Positions 34,358 to 43,528 are shown, counted from the first letter of the stretch. The stretch is 64,000 bases of DNA from DASQGA01 sp963722715 (GCA_963722715.1 CAVROA010000015.1:1-64000); one strand, 5' to 3'. Notes: generated from the letters alone by a model not told the origin. Made by a program: numbers and translations.

Positions 34358-35878
34358 GTGAGCGAGCTCCGCACCGAGGAGACCATGCGGGAGGAGAGCC
34401 AGGACGACCGCGGGCCCGCGTCACGGCTCGGGATCGCCGCACTCGCCCGCGACGCCACGATCTACGGCGGCACGCGCGTTCTCCTGAAGTCGCTCGCCTT
34501 CCTGCTCGTCCCCCTCTACGCAGCCTTCCTCAGCCCCACCGAGTTCGGAATCCTCGAGCTTGTGATCGCGACGATCGCGGTGGTCGATGTCCTGATCGCC
34601 GCGAACATGGACGGCGTCTTCATGCGGTTCTACTTCGACCGCGATGACAGCGCCTGGCGGCGCCAGATCATCTCGACCTATCTCGTGATCGAGACGATCT
34701 ATCCAGCGGTCGTCGTCGGCACCCTGATCGGCTTCTCGGGCGTGATCTCGGACCGGATTTTCGGAACGTCGGCGTACAGCGCCTTCTTCGTGATCGCACT
34801 AATCGACGTCTACCTGACCAACGTCGTCGACCTGCCGATGATGCTCTGCCGCGTGCGACGGAAGCCCTACACGTTCGCCGCCTACTCGCTCGCGCGCGGG
34901 CTCGTCCAGATCGTGGCGAGCGTGCTTCTCGTCGCCGTCTTCGAGGTGGGCGTGAAGGGGATCCTGATCGCCTCCCTGTGCTCGGTCTGCTTCGCGTTCC
35001 TGATCACGCTGCGGGAGTACGTCCGGGACCTGACCCGGGTGACGGAGTGGCGGCTGGCCCGCGAGATGGTGTCGTTCGCGTGGCCGGGAATCATCGGTGG
35101 GCTCTCGTTCTATGCCCTGAACCTGATGGACCGTTTCTTTGTCAAGCACTACCACGGGCTCGCTGACAGCGGCCTCTACGGGGCGGCCTTCCGGTACAGC
35201 CAGGTGGTGCTCGTGGCGGTGCTGGCGTTCCGCCTCGGCTGGACCTCGTGGCACTACGGCTGGCTCAACTCCGGCCGCCACGAGCAGATGGTCGCCCGCG
35301 GCGCCAACTATTACTTCTTCGCCACGGGCTTCCTGGCCGTGCTCGTCTCGGCCTGGATCCTGCCCGTCTTCCATGTAGCGATGCCGACTCGCTACTGGGA
35401 CGCGACCCCGGCGGTTGCACCGTTGGCCCTCGCGGCCGTCGCGACGGGCGCCTACAACATCTTCGCCGTCGGGTTCAACGTGAAGAAGCGCATGCGACTC
35501 GTGCCTCTGCTTGCAGTTGGCGGCGCGCTCGTCGCCGTGGGGCTGTACTTCGTCCTGATCCCGCCCTACTCGTTCCAGGGCGCGGCGTGGGCGACGGCGG
35601 CCTCATTTGCGGTTCTCGCCCTCGCGACCGCGCTCGTGGCGCACCGCATCTACCCGGTTCCCTGGGACCGCTACCGGATCCTCCTCGCCGCAACAGCCGC
35701 CCTGAGCCTCTGCCTTGCCTCGCTGATCGTGGACGACTCCGTCTCGATCGGCATGTCGATCCCCCTCCGGCTCGCGATCACGGCAGCCTTCCCGCTGCTG
35801 CTCTTCGCGTTCCGTTTCTTCCCGCCGGGCGACCTCGCCGCTGCCCGCGCGCGCGTGCGAAGGCTCGCTCCCGGCTAA
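34358..35878 (+). CDS. Wzx-like polysaccharide flippase (MOP superfamily)
   Basis: The 506-residue membrane protein has about 14 helices. It starts with ARDATIYGGTRVLLKSLAFL (residues 29-48), the N-terminal signature of polysaccharide_synt/MATE-type transporters, and has FVKHYHGLADSGLYGAAFR near helix 7-8. It would flip lipid-linked repeat units across the membrane. GTG start with GAGGGG 7 bp upstream; an ATG nine codons later is an alternative. The end overlaps the convergent methyltransferase gene by 4 bp. Confidence 0.87.
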   Translation: MSELRTEETMREESQDDRGPASRLGIAALARDATIYGGTRVLLKSLAFLLVPLYAAFLSPTEFGILELVIATIAVVDVLIAANMDGVFMRFYFDRDDSAWRRQIISTYLVIETIYPAVVVGTLIGFSGVISDRIFGTSAYSAFFVIALIDVYLTNVVDLPMMLCRVRRKPYTFAAYSLARGLVQIVASVLLVAVFEVGVKGILIASLCSVCFAFLITLREYVRDLTRVTEWRLAREMVSFAWPGIIGGLSFYALNLMDRFFVKHYHGLADSGLYGAAFRYSQVVLVAVLAFRLGWTSWHYGWLNSGRHEQMVARGANYYFFATGFLAVLVSAWILPVFHVAMPTRYWDATPAVAPLALAAVATGAYNIFAVGFNVKKRMRLVPLLAVGGALVAVGLYFVLIPPYSFQGAAWATAASFAVLALATALVAHRIYPVPWDRYRILLAATAALSLCLASLIVDDSVSIGMSIPLRLAITAAFPLLLFAFRFFPPGDLAAARARVRRLAPG

Positions 35879-36588
35879 CCCGGCTTGCGGGCCACGGCGA
35901 GGTGGTTCCAGCTGAACTTGGGCTGGAAGTCGACTCGGTCGAGACGCGCCGCGAGCCACTGGATCCCGGACGAGACACCGTCTACCAGGGGTGCTGCCAT
36001 GCCGCGGCGATAGCGCTCGAGCGCGTAGGAGACCTGGAGGGACACAGTCCCCCACACGCCCGAGAGCGGGACGATCTCGACCACCTCGAGTCCGGCCTCC
36101 TCGAGCAGGAAGCGGAGCCCGCCCGGTGCATAGCGGTAGAAGTCCCGCTTGTCGTGAACGGGCCAGAAAAACGGCGTCGTGACGATCAGATGGCCACCGG
36201 GCTTCAGGAGGCGGGCGCACTCGGCGAGTCCGCGGCCGGGATGCTCCAGGTGCTCCAGGACCTCGGACAGCAGCACGGTGTCCGCGTGGCCGTCGGGAAG
36301 CGGCATGTCGTAGGCGGTCGCGATCACGTCGACACGATCGACGCCGTCGACACGCTTCGGGACGTGGTCGACGCCGATGTGCTCATCCACGTGCGCGGCG
36401 AAGAGCGGCTCCCAGGCCTTGCGTCCGCATCCAACGTCGACGAGCCGCCCCCGCGCGTACGTCGAGGCCGCATGCTCGAGCGCGGCCTCGAACTGTCGGT
36501 ACGCGATCCGGTTGGTCGCACTCCGGTTCGGATGGGGCCAGCGGTCGGGGCGAGTCGCGTCGAAGCGCGGCCGGGCGCGAGGGCTCAT
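35875..36588 (-). CDS. Class I SAM-dependent methyltransferase (Methyltransf_11-like)
   Basis: The 237-residue protein has GRLVDVGCGRKAWEPLF (motif I), AYDMPLPDGHADTVLLSEVL and RLLKPGGHLIVTTPFFWPVH. The WPVHDKRDFYRYAPGGL segment is typical of methyltransferases in glycan loci, which O-methylate sugars. The start overlaps the stop of the upstream phosphodiesterase gene by 4 bp, so the two form an operon. Confidence 0.85.
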   Translation of the reverse strand: MSPRARPRFDATRPDRWPHPNRSATNRIAYRQFEAALEHAASTYARGRLVDVGCGRKAWEPLFAAHVDEHIGVDHVPKRVDGVDRVDVIATAYDMPLPDGHADTVLLSEVLEHLEHPGRGLAECARLLKPGGHLIVTTPFFWPVHDKRDFYRYAPGGLRFLLEEAGLEVVEIVPLSGVWGTVSLQVSYALERYRRGMAAPLVDGVSSGIQWLAARLDRVDFQPKFSWNHLAVARKPG

Positions 36589-37970
36589 GCGACGAGGCTC
36601 CGGCCTTCCATGTCGCCCGGAACGGGCTCTCCGAGGAGATCCAGGAGGGTTGGAGCGATGTCCCGGAGGTCCCTTTCGGGCCCGCGCCCCGGCTGGACAC
36701 CCTCGCCGACGAGGACGTAGAGGCCTTCGTGAGCGTGATTGGCGTCGTCCGGGCCGGTGTCGTTCTCGAAGACATGGACGGTGCCGGTGCCGACCTGGCC
36801 CACACTCCGCCAGTAGAGGTCGCCGAAGTACACCAGGAGGTCCGGGGCGACGCCGTTCCGCTCCGCATAGAGGTCCTCGGGGCGGTGCGCGACCGTGCCG
36901 ATCGGACGGCCCTGGTCGTCTCCGAGCGCCTCGAGCTTCCCTTTCAGCTCCTCACGAACCCGCTCGTACTCGGCGGCGGGGATCAAGCCCTCAGGCTCGC
37001 GCCCCTCCACGTTCAGGAAGAGCCGGCAGTAGTAGCCGCCCTCGCCCCACGCGGTCGTCCGCGCCCAATCGACCACGTCCGGCTTCAGGGGAGCTGCGGC
37101 CGCGGGCTCCTCCTTCAGGACGAGGTAGCCCTCCCGCCGCAGCCACTCGTTGATGCAGATGCCTCCCTCGATCCGCTTGGCGCCGTGGTCCGAGACCACG
37201 AGCACGGCCGTGTCCTCGTCGGCGAAGCGGCCGAGGAGCCGGCCCATCTTCTCGTCGACCCCCTTGTAGTAGTCGAGCATGGCGCCCTCGAACTCGTTCC
37301 CGGGCTCGTAGAGGCGGTGCTCCGGGTCCGAGAAGCGCCAGAAGGCGTGGTGCATCCGATCGGTGCCCATCTCGACCATGAAGAAGAGATCCCACGGCCG
37401 CGTCTCGAGCAGATGCTCGGCGAGGCGGAACCGCTTCTCGGTCATCTCCTCGATGTCGGCGAGCAGCTGCTCCTTTTCGTTCGTCCTGAAGTTCGGCACG
37501 TCGACCATGTAGCGACCCACGACCTGCTTGATCTCGTCCTTGAGCGCTGCGGGGTAGGTGTACTGGCGCGTCTCGATGTCGGGGGTGAGGAAGCACGAGA
37601 CCATGACCCCGTTCACCTGGCTGACCGGATACGTCTGCGGCACCCCGAGGACGATCACGTCCCTCGCCCGCTCGGAGAGGATGTCCCAGACCCGCGGCAG
37701 CTTGACCGCCCTCGAATCGGCGAACGCGAGCGCGTCGTACGAATGGTCGCGCCGGTTCCGGAAGCCGTAGAAGCCGAGCGCCCCGGGGCTACGCGACGAC
37801 GTCATGCTCGCCCAGGCGGGCACGGTGATGGGCGGGTCGCAACTCCGCAGGACTCCCCACGCGCCCTGTTCCGTCAGCCCGCGGATCGTCGGAAGCTCGT
37901 CGAGCCAGCGGTCGAAGACGAGCTGCGGGGCAGCACAGTCGAGCCCAATGACGAGCGCCCGGGAAGCCAT
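36585..37970 (-). CDS. Type I phosphodiesterase/nucleotide pyrophosphatase family protein
   Basis: Alkaline-phosphatase superfamily protein of 461 residues: VIGLDCAAPQLVFD (metal Asp), PPITVPAWASMTSS with the Thr nucleophile, MGTDRMHHAFWRF, and VVSDHGAKRIEGGICINEWL. Family members hydrolyse phosphodiesters or nucleotide sugars. No signal peptide. Together with 32842-34131 it is the second Thr-type hydrolase of the locus; a role in trimming nucleotide-sugar or lipid-linked intermediates is possible. Confidence 0.83.
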   Translation of the reverse strand: MASRALVIGLDCAAPQLVFDRWLDELPTIRGLTEQGAWGVLRSCDPPITVPAWASMTSSRSPGALGFYGFRNRRDHSYDALAFADSRAVKLPRVWDILSERARDVIVLGVPQTYPVSQVNGVMVSCFLTPDIETRQYTYPAALKDEIKQVVGRYMVDVPNFRTNEKEQLLADIEEMTEKRFRLAEHLLETRPWDLFFMVEMGTDRMHHAFWRFSDPEHRLYEPGNEFEGAMLDYYKGVDEKMGRLLGRFADEDTAVLVVSDHGAKRIEGGICINEWLRREGYLVLKEEPAAAAPLKPDVVDWARTTAWGEGGYYCRLFLNVEGREPEGLIPAAEYERVREELKGKLEALGDDQGRPIGTVAHRPEDLYAERNGVAPDLLVYFGDLYWRSVGQVGTGTVHVFENDTGPDDANHAHEGLYVLVGEGVQPGRGPERDLRDIAPTLLDLLGEPVPGDMEGRSLVA

Positions 37971-38002
37971 GGCGCACGATGCTACCCACTAAGGTTTCGG
38001 CG

Positions 38003-38998
38003 ATGGCGACCCGGTTCGAGGCCCTCTACGACCGTCGCAAGGGCGGGTATTCGAAGGACGCTCAGGACGAGAGCTTCCTCCGCGAGCTGAACGAGTATCT
38101 CGAGCCGCGCGAGCGCGAACTCCACGGCGATGTCGAGATCGCGGCGCCGTTCGTCTTCGTGCTCGGCCTCCCCCGCTCGGGCACCACGCTCTTGAGCCAA
38201 CTCCTCGCCTACTGCCTCGACGTCGGCTATGTCGACAACGTAGCGGCGCGCTTCTGGCTCGCCCCCGTGCATGGACTGCGCCTGAGCCGCGGGCTAGCCG
38301 GCGGCGGGGCCGAACGGCCCGCGTTCGAGTCGGACTACGCGCGCACGGCCGACCTGCTCGGCATCCACGAGTTCGGGTATTTCTGGCGCCACTGGCTTCG
38401 CAAGGAGAGTTTCGCGGACGTCGCCCACGCGCGTGAACGTGAGGACGAGATCGACTGGACCGGGCTCCGGCGCACGCTCGCGAACATGCAAGCGGAGCTC
38501 GGCGGAAAGCCGTTCGTTGCGAAGAACGTGCTCGCCTCCTACCACTTGCCACGGCTTCGCGCGGAGCTCGGCCAGGTCGTCTACGTCTACGTCGAGCGCG
38601 ATCCTCTCGACGTCGCGGTCTCGATACTGGACGCGCGGCGAAAGTACTACAGCGACCCGGCTACGTGGTGGAGCTACATGCCGCCAGAGGTGGAGGAGCT
38701 GGCAGGCCTCGATTACTGGGAGCAGATCGCCGGCCAGGTTCACTACCTCACTCGCTTCTTCGAGCAGGCGCTCGCGGAGGCGGGCGAGGACGTCGTCGTT
38801 CGGACCACGTACGAAGCGCTCTGCCGAAACCCTCGCGGCGTGCTCGACGAAGTCAGCGGCCGGAGCCAAGAGACCCACGGCGCGGAGATCGGCATCGCTG
38901 CCGACCCGCCGGCCGAGTTCGCTTTCCGTATGCACGCCGACCGCTCCGAGGAGAAGCAGCGCTTCGCCGCCCTCCTGGCCCGGCTCGCGACGGGATGA
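38003..38998 (+). CDS. PAPS-dependent sulfotransferase (2)
   Basis: Sulfotransferase-3 type protein of 331 residues. The PAPS loop is VLGLPRSGTTLLSQ (~residues 46-59) and the 3'-phosphate site is YVERDPLDVAVS near 200. The N-terminus RRKGGYSKDAQDESFLRELN is a helical lead-in. The ATG at 38003 is preferred over an upstream one at 37979, which overlaps the divergent gene's start region. ATGA overlap with the WbqC-like gene. Confidence 0.85.
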   Translation: MATRFEALYDRRKGGYSKDAQDESFLRELNEYLEPRERELHGDVEIAAPFVFVLGLPRSGTTLLSQLLAYCLDVGYVDNVAARFWLAPVHGLRLSRGLAGGGAERPAFESDYARTADLLGIHEFGYFWRHWLRKESFADVAHAREREDEIDWTGLRRTLANMQAELGGKPFVAKNVLASYHLPRLRAELGQVVYVYVERDPLDVAVSILDARRKYYSDPATWWSYMPPEVEELAGLDYWEQIAGQVHYLTRFFEQALAEAGEDVVVRTTYEALCRNPRGVLDEVSGRSQETHGAEIGIAADPPAEFAFRMHADRSEEKQRFAALLARLATG

Positions 38999-39697
38999 CG
39001 GAAGGCTCCCTGACCCTCGCGGTCCATCAGCCGAACTACATCCCGTGGCTCGGCTACTTCCACAAGCTGGCTGCCTCCGACGTCTTCGTCTACCTCGACG
39101 CAGTCCAGTTCCCGCGCGGCCAGAGCTTCGGGGCGCGGAACCGCATCAAGACGCCGAACGGCGTCAGCTTTCTGACCGTGCCCGTCTCGTCGCCGAAGGG
39201 CCGTAAGGGCAAGGCGACGTACCGTGAGATCGAGTTCGCCGAGCCGCGCTGGCGCGACAAGCACCTGAAGACCGTCGAGATGAGCTACGCGCGCGCCGCC
39301 CACTTCGGCGAGGTTTTCGATCTCTACCGACAGGGTCTCGAGCACGGGCTCGACGCCGGTCGAGGTCAACGTGGCGCTGATCGAGGCGTTCGCGAACTAC
39401 CTCGAGATCGAGACGAAGCGCGTCCTGCTCTCCGAGCTCCTCCCCGAGTTCGGGCAGAAGACCGATCTCATCCTGGACGTTTGCAAGGCAGTCGGGGCCG
39501 ACACGTACTTGTCGGGAGCGGGCGGAGGCAAGGACTACACCGATGAGAAGCTGCTAGCCGGCGAAAACGTGTCCGTGCGCTACGACGAGTTCGAGCCAAC
39601 GCCGTATCGGCAGCTCTGGGGTGACTTCGAGCCTGGCCTCTCGGCGCTCGACGCCCTCATGAACTGCGGCAGAGAAGCCCGGACCCTCGTCGGGTGA
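38995..39697 (+). CDS. WbqC-like family protein, frameshifted
   Basis: WbqC proteins are found in O-antigen loci; function poorly defined. Starts LAVHQPNYIPWLGYFHKLAA, the family signature. The frame breaks at GGG 39346-39348: removing one G turns EHGLDAGRG into EHGSTPVEVNVALIEAF and continues to 39697, with SGAGGGKDYTDEKLL and the terminal LSALDALMNCG typical of the family. The corrected length is exactly 234 codons. Starts in an ATGA overlap and ends in a GTGA overlap with azlC. Confidence 0.82.
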
Positions 39698-40362
39698 CCC
39701 CGGCGCCGGCGGGCGAGCGCAGCTACCGGGCCGGTGCCAGGGCGATTCTGCCCTTTGCGATCGCCGGGTCGACGTTCGGCGCGTCGTTTGGCGTCCTCGC
39801 GAAGGCGGCCGGGATGGGCTCGCTGGCGCCGATCGTCATGTCGGCCACCACCTTCGGCGGTTCGGCGCAGTACGCGGCCATCTCCGTGCTGGACGCGGGC
39901 GGCGGGGCGGCGGCGGCGATCGCAGCCGCCGTCCTCCTGAACGCACGCTACGCGCCCATCTCGATCTCCGTCGGGCCTGCGTTCGAGGGTCCGGCCTGGC
40001 GTCGCTTCCTCGAGGCTCAGCTGATCGTGGACGAGTCGTGGGCGATCTCCGCGGTCGGGCCTGGCGAATTCAGTCGCCGCCGTCTGGTCGGTGCAGGCCT
40101 CGTCCTCTACGTCGCGTGGATCGGCGGGACGACCGTCGGCGTCGTCGGGGCCGAGCTGATCGGCGATCCGGAGCGGCTCGGGCTCGACGCGGCCTTTCCG
40201 GCGCTCTTCGTCGCCCTGCTCGTGCCCCAGGTGCGGGAGCGACGCGCGCTTGCCGCCGCCATCGGAGGCGCGGTGATCGCCCTGGCGCTCATTCCATTTG
40301 CTGCGCCCGGCATCCCGATCGTCGCCGCGAGCGCCGCCTGCCTCATCGGGCTCCGCTGGTGA
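39694..40362 (+). CDS. azlC: AzlC family branched-chain amino acid exporter subunit
   Basis: The 222-residue protein has six predicted membrane helices and the AzlC motifs FAIAGSTFGASFGVLAKAAG and SATTFGGSAQYAAISVLDAG, followed by ARYAPISISV. With AzlD it exports branched-chain or other neutral amino acids. GTG start overlapping the WbqC stop. Confidence 0.9.
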   Translation: MTPAPAGERSYRAGARAILPFAIAGSTFGASFGVLAKAAGMGSLAPIVMSATTFGGSAQYAAISVLDAGGGAAAAIAAAVLLNARYAPISISVGPAFEGPAWRRFLEAQLIVDESWAISAVGPGEFSRRRLVGAGLVLYVAWIGGTTVGVVGAELIGDPERLGLDAAFPALFVALLVPQVRERRALAAAIGGAVIALALIPFAAPGIPIVAASAACLIGLRW

Positions 40363-40667
40363 GCACCGTCTGGACGGTCGTGGCTTTCACGGGCGCGGCG
40401 ACCTTTGCGCTGAAGGCAGTCGGGCCGGTCCTGCTGGGCGGCCGCGAGCTACCCGACCCGGTGATCGGAGTCGTGTCCCTCCTCGCTCCTGCGCTCCTGG
40501 CTGCGCTCGTTGCAACTCAGGTCCTAGGCGGAGACCGAGAGCTCGTCCTCGACGAGCGCCTCGTCGGGCTCGCGGCCGCAGTAATGGCGCTGGCGCTCCG
40601 CGCACCGATCCTCGTGGTGGTGGTCGCCGCTGCCGCTGCGACCGCGCTCGCGCGCGCCTTTTTCTAG
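40359..40667 (+). CDS. azlD: AzlD family small exporter subunit
   Basis: A 102-residue membrane protein with four hydrophobic segments. The order azlC-azlD with a GTGA overlap and the motif LLAPALLAALVATQVL identify the partner of AzlC. The end overlaps the convergent ZIP gene by 4 bp. Confidence 0.87.
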   Translation: MSTVWTVVAFTGAATFALKAVGPVLLGGRELPDPVIGVVSLLAPALLAALVATQVLGGDRELVLDERLVGLAAAVMALALRAPILVVVVAAAAATALARAFF

Positions 40668-41381
40668 TGCCCGATGAGCGAGACGCCGTACATGGCGACA
40701 AACCCGGCGACCGTCAGCGCGACGCGCCGCAGGGACGGGTGTGAGTGCGCCTCCGGCAGGAGATCGGTAGCGCCCATATAGATGAACATGCCTGTGTAGA
40801 TCGCGAGCGCGCTTCCGAGGGCGTAGTCGGAGACGGTGAGCGAGGCTCCAACGGCGGCTCCCGCGAGCGGCGCAAGGGCGTCGACGGCGAGCCAGCGTCG
40901 CGCAGCCCGCCGGTCGTTCGACTGGCTGAGGACGAAGTTGACGGTGTTCAACCCGTCCGCAAAGTCATGGGCGACGACAGCGATGAAGACGAGGACTCCG
41001 GTCTGGGTGTCCAGCCCGAACGCGAGACCGATGCCGAGCCCGTCGATGAAGCTGTGGGCAGAGAGGCCGGCCGCCCCGAGCGCGCCAACGTGGTGGTGAG
41101 CTCGCGCCTGGTCGGCCTCGTCGCGGTGATGGAGAACGAGCGCGCGCTCGGCGAGGAAGAAGGCCAGGAACCCGAGCCCGACGAGTCCCCCCACGCGGTG
41201 CGGGTCGTCGACCGCCTCGATCGCCTCGGGCAGGATGTCGAAGAGGGCGATCGCCACGACGACACCGCCGGTGAGAGCGATCGCTGCAGGCAGCGAGTGC
41301 GCGAGCCGCAGCCCCAGCAAGCCCTCCGGCGAAGGTCGAGAGCACCGTTCCCGACGCGAATATGAGCGCGAGCCAGCTCAT
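40664..41381 (-). CDS. ZIP family divalent metal transporter, frameshifted near its N-terminus
   Basis: ZIP transporter for zinc or iron: helix IV has GLSAHSFIDGLGIG and helix V has VVAHDFADGLNTVNF, with a His-rich cytoplasmic loop (RAHHHVGAL). The open frame at 40664-41320 lacks the first helix, which is read in another frame from ATG 41381 (MSWLALIFASGTVLSTFAGG). One extra base within 41315-41330 explains the break; the corrected gene has 239 codons. It is divergent from a Fur-family regulator across a Fur/Zur-like box, so it is probably repressed by metal. Confidence 0.85.
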
Positions 41382-41391
41382 TCGACGTTAG

Positions 41392-41411
41392 TGATAATGA
41401 TTCTCATTCTC
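41392..41411. promoter_or_regulatory. Fur/Zur-type operator
   Basis: TGATAATGATTCTCATTCTC closely matches the 19-bp Fur-family consensus palindrome. It sits between the divergent ZIP transporter and Fur-family genes, overlapping the presumed -35 area of the regulator. Regulation of both genes, with autoregulation, is likely. Confidence 0.8.
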
Positions 41412-41424
41412 GCTCCCGGAGAGC

Positions 41425-41430
41425 TACAAT
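41425..41430 (+). promoter_or_regulatory. Probable -10 box of a leaderless Fur-family gene
   Basis: TACAAT ends 7 bp before the ATG at 41438, so transcription would begin at or beside the start codon. No ribosome binding site is seen, consistent with a leaderless mRNA. Confidence 0.5.
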
Positions 41431-41437
41431 AGCGGCA

Positions 41438-41872
41438 ATGGCGATCGCAGCCAAGCAGCACATGAAGCGGGCTCGGTCCTTTCTCGAGGGCCTTGGGGTA
41501 CGGGCGACCCGGCCGCGGACGCTCGTCCTCGCCGAGCTGATGCGCGAGGAGGACGATCTGACCGCGCAGACCCTCCACGCGCGTCTCCGCGACCGAGGCG
41601 AGCGAACGGGTCTCGCCACCGTGTACCGAACGCTGACGATCCTGGCGGGCGAAGGCGCCGTGCACGCGCTCCCCCACCACCCCGGCGAGCTCTGCTATCG
41701 GTGGTGCGGCGAGGAGCATCACCATCACCTCGTCTGTTCCACGTGCCATCGGATCGTGGAGGTCGCCGGCTGTGAGCTCGATCCGTGGCTCGACAAGGTC
41801 TCGGCTGAGCACGGATTCGTGGCCACCGGCCACCGGCTCGAGGTCGCCGGCGTCTGCGCCGGCTGTCGCTAG
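41438..41872 (+). CDS. Fur-family metalloregulator (Zur-like)
   Basis: The 144-residue DNA-binding repressor has a winged helix with ATRPRTLVLAELMR and TVYRTLTILAGEG (recognition helix), then a dimerisation half with HHHHLVCSTCHRIVEV and VCAGCR, the two CxxC structural zinc motifs. Pairing with a ZIP importer suggests zinc; Fur or another metal cannot be excluded. Expression is likely leaderless and autoregulated by the box at 41392. Confidence 0.87.
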   Translation: MAIAAKQHMKRARSFLEGLGVRATRPRTLVLAELMREEDDLTAQTLHARLRDRGERTGLATVYRTLTILAGEGAVHALPHHPGELCYRWCGEEHHHHLVCSTCHRIVEVAGCELDPWLDKVSAEHGFVATGHRLEVAGVCAGCR

Positions 41873-41906
41873 GACGATGGGCCTTTAGATCATCCGGCGA
41901 GGGCGG

Positions 41907-42542
41907 CTAGCCCACGACCCGGTAGACCTCGAAGACCTCGGCGTACTCCCGGTTCACGTTCAGGCCGTGCGTTCTCGCGAGGTTCCGGATGTATTCGGGA
42001 TTCGCGTAGTTTCGGTGCTGCTGCGACGCGTAGCACTCGAGCGCTCGCACCTTCCGCTCCAGGTGCTCCGCCTCGAACGCCAGGTACGCCTGCTGGTCGA
42101 AGTTGAACGTGTTCCAGGGGATCTCATAGCCGAGGAGTGTTGTCCGCTTGAACGCGCGCAGGCCCTCGGCGGCGACCACCTGGTGGTCCTGGTGGATGTC
42201 CCTCAGGCTCGGCATGAAGACGGCGTCTGGATGCCATTCCTCCCAGAGCTGGATCAGGACCTCGAGGATGTCTTGCCGCCGCTCCGGAAACGCCCGCACC
42301 TCGAAGTCGTGCACGGTGAGCGCCGTATCCGGAAGCCCGATCACGGCGGTGGCCTCCCGCACCTCGCGTGCAAGGGTGTCGGGCGCGAATCCTGGCGGGA
42401 GCGACTTCGTCGCGATCGAGAAGGCGACGTAGCGCACCTCGGTGCCCGCATCCACGAGCCGGGCCATCGTCCCTCCGCAGCCAAACTCCCCGTCATCGGT
42501 GTGCGGAGCGAGCACGAGCACGCGCTCCCAGGAGTCGATCAC
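41907..42542 (-). CDS. PIG-L family N-acetylglucosamine deacetylase-like protein
   Basis: The 211-residue protein has LAPHTDDGEFGCGG (zinc motif PHxDD, residues ~11-24) and DIHQDHQVVAAEGLR (HxxH-type). The family removes acetyl from GlcNAc-type groups in lipids, mycothiol precursors or glycans. Stop/start overlap (42539-42542) with the Ig-like gene shows coupling to the membrane-anchored neighbour downstream. A role in N-deacetylation before sulfation would fit, as inference. Confidence 0.87.
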   Translation of the reverse strand: MIDSWERVLVLAPHTDDGEFGCGGTMARLVDAGTEVRYVAFSIATKSLPPGFAPDTLAREVREATAVIGLPDTALTVHDFEVRAFPERRQDILEVLIQLWEEWHPDAVFMPSLRDIHQDHQVVAAEGLRAFKRTTLLGYEIPWNTFNFDQQAYLAFEAEHLERKVRALECYASQQHRNYANPEYIRNLARTHGLNVNREYAEVFEVYRVVG

Positions 42543-43528
42543 GTTCGCAGCGCCTGGTTCATCCTGCGGATTATGAGCGTCGCACGGTCGCCCTTCCCGC
42601 GCGCGGTCTCCACCTCGACGGTGTAGCGACCCGCGCGAAGTCGCTCAGGGAGCCGAATCACAGCCCGTGGCGGAGCCGAACGGCCTGCGAGCAGCAGCCT
42701 TCCGCGGCGGCTGATCGACCAGCGAAATGCCTCGGCGTCGGTGTCGACTCGAACACGGATCGTCCCGCCTCTCGCGGCCGTCAGCGATCCTCCGACAATG
42801 TCCACGTAGCGAAGTCGGACGAGGACGGGCTCCGCCTGGGGAGACGAGTTACCCGCAAGGTCGACCACACGAAGGGAGAGGAGGTACCTCCCGGGCGGCT
42901 GCGGGCGGCCTACGACTCTGCCATGCCAATCGAATCGGGTCCGCCCAGGAGGCGAGAAGCGTCCGCCGGAGGCTCGCTTGCCGTCGACCATCAGGACCGG
43001 CCGCGCCTGCTCGTCCGTGCGGTAGAAAATGCTGAAGCGATCGTGCCGGCGGTCGCCGTCCGGCGAGAGGACCGGCTTCGTGGTCCGGAGGATGCGGAGG
43101 GCCGGGGGGTCGGTATCGACCTTCACCGGGGTTGGGATCAGAATCGTGCGCCTGCTCTGCCGCAAATGGACTCGGAGGCGGTAGCGACCGTCCGGAACGA
43201 CTTCGCCCTCTTCGTTGCGCCCGTTCCAGAGAAAGGTGACGCGGCCCCGCGGCCTTGGTAGGTCGCTCGCGAGCGTTCGGACGGGATCCCCCTTTCCATC
43301 GACGAGGACGGCATCGACCCGGTCGGGCCGGCGGAGCCGGAACGAGAGCTGTGCGGTATCGGTCCCGCAGCCGCACGTCGGAGAGAAGATCTTGTCGAAG
43401 CGAGGGCCCGTCACGGGCGAGCGCTCGAGCTTCAGGCTCTGGGTCACGCTGAACGCCGCTGTCGTCCCGGCGAGGAGCAGGAGCGTGAGCGCGATCAGCG
43501 CGAAGCGCCTTGGGTTCTCTGGCTTCAC
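42539..43528 (-). CDS. Membrane-anchored FlgD-Ig-like repeat protein
   Basis: Unnamed 329-residue protein with an N-terminal membrane segment (FALIALTLLLLAGTTAAFSV, residues ~9-28) and beta-rich repeats of FlgD-like Ig type: GRVTFLWNGRNEEGEVVPDGRYRL, then RTRFDWHGRVVGRPQPPGRYLLSL, and a third near the C-terminus. The function is not known; a surface scaffold or glycan-associated role is plausible. Part of the operon that runs from 47325 down to 41907. Confidence 0.72.
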   Translation of the reverse strand: MKPENPRRFALIALTLLLLAGTTAAFSVTQSLKLERSPVTGPRFDKIFSPTCGCGTDTAQLSFRLRRPDRVDAVLVDGKGDPVRTLASDLPRPRGRVTFLWNGRNEEGEVVPDGRYRLRVHLRQSRRTILIPTPVKVDTDPPALRILRTTKPVLSPDGDRRHDRFSIFYRTDEQARPVLMVDGKRASGGRFSPPGRTRFDWHGRVVGRPQPPGRYLLSLRVVDLAGNSSPQAEPVLVRLRYVDIVGGSLTAARGGTIRVRVDTDAEAFRWSISRRGRLLLAGRSAPPRAVIRLPERLRAGRYTVEVETARGKGDRATLIIRRMNQALRT

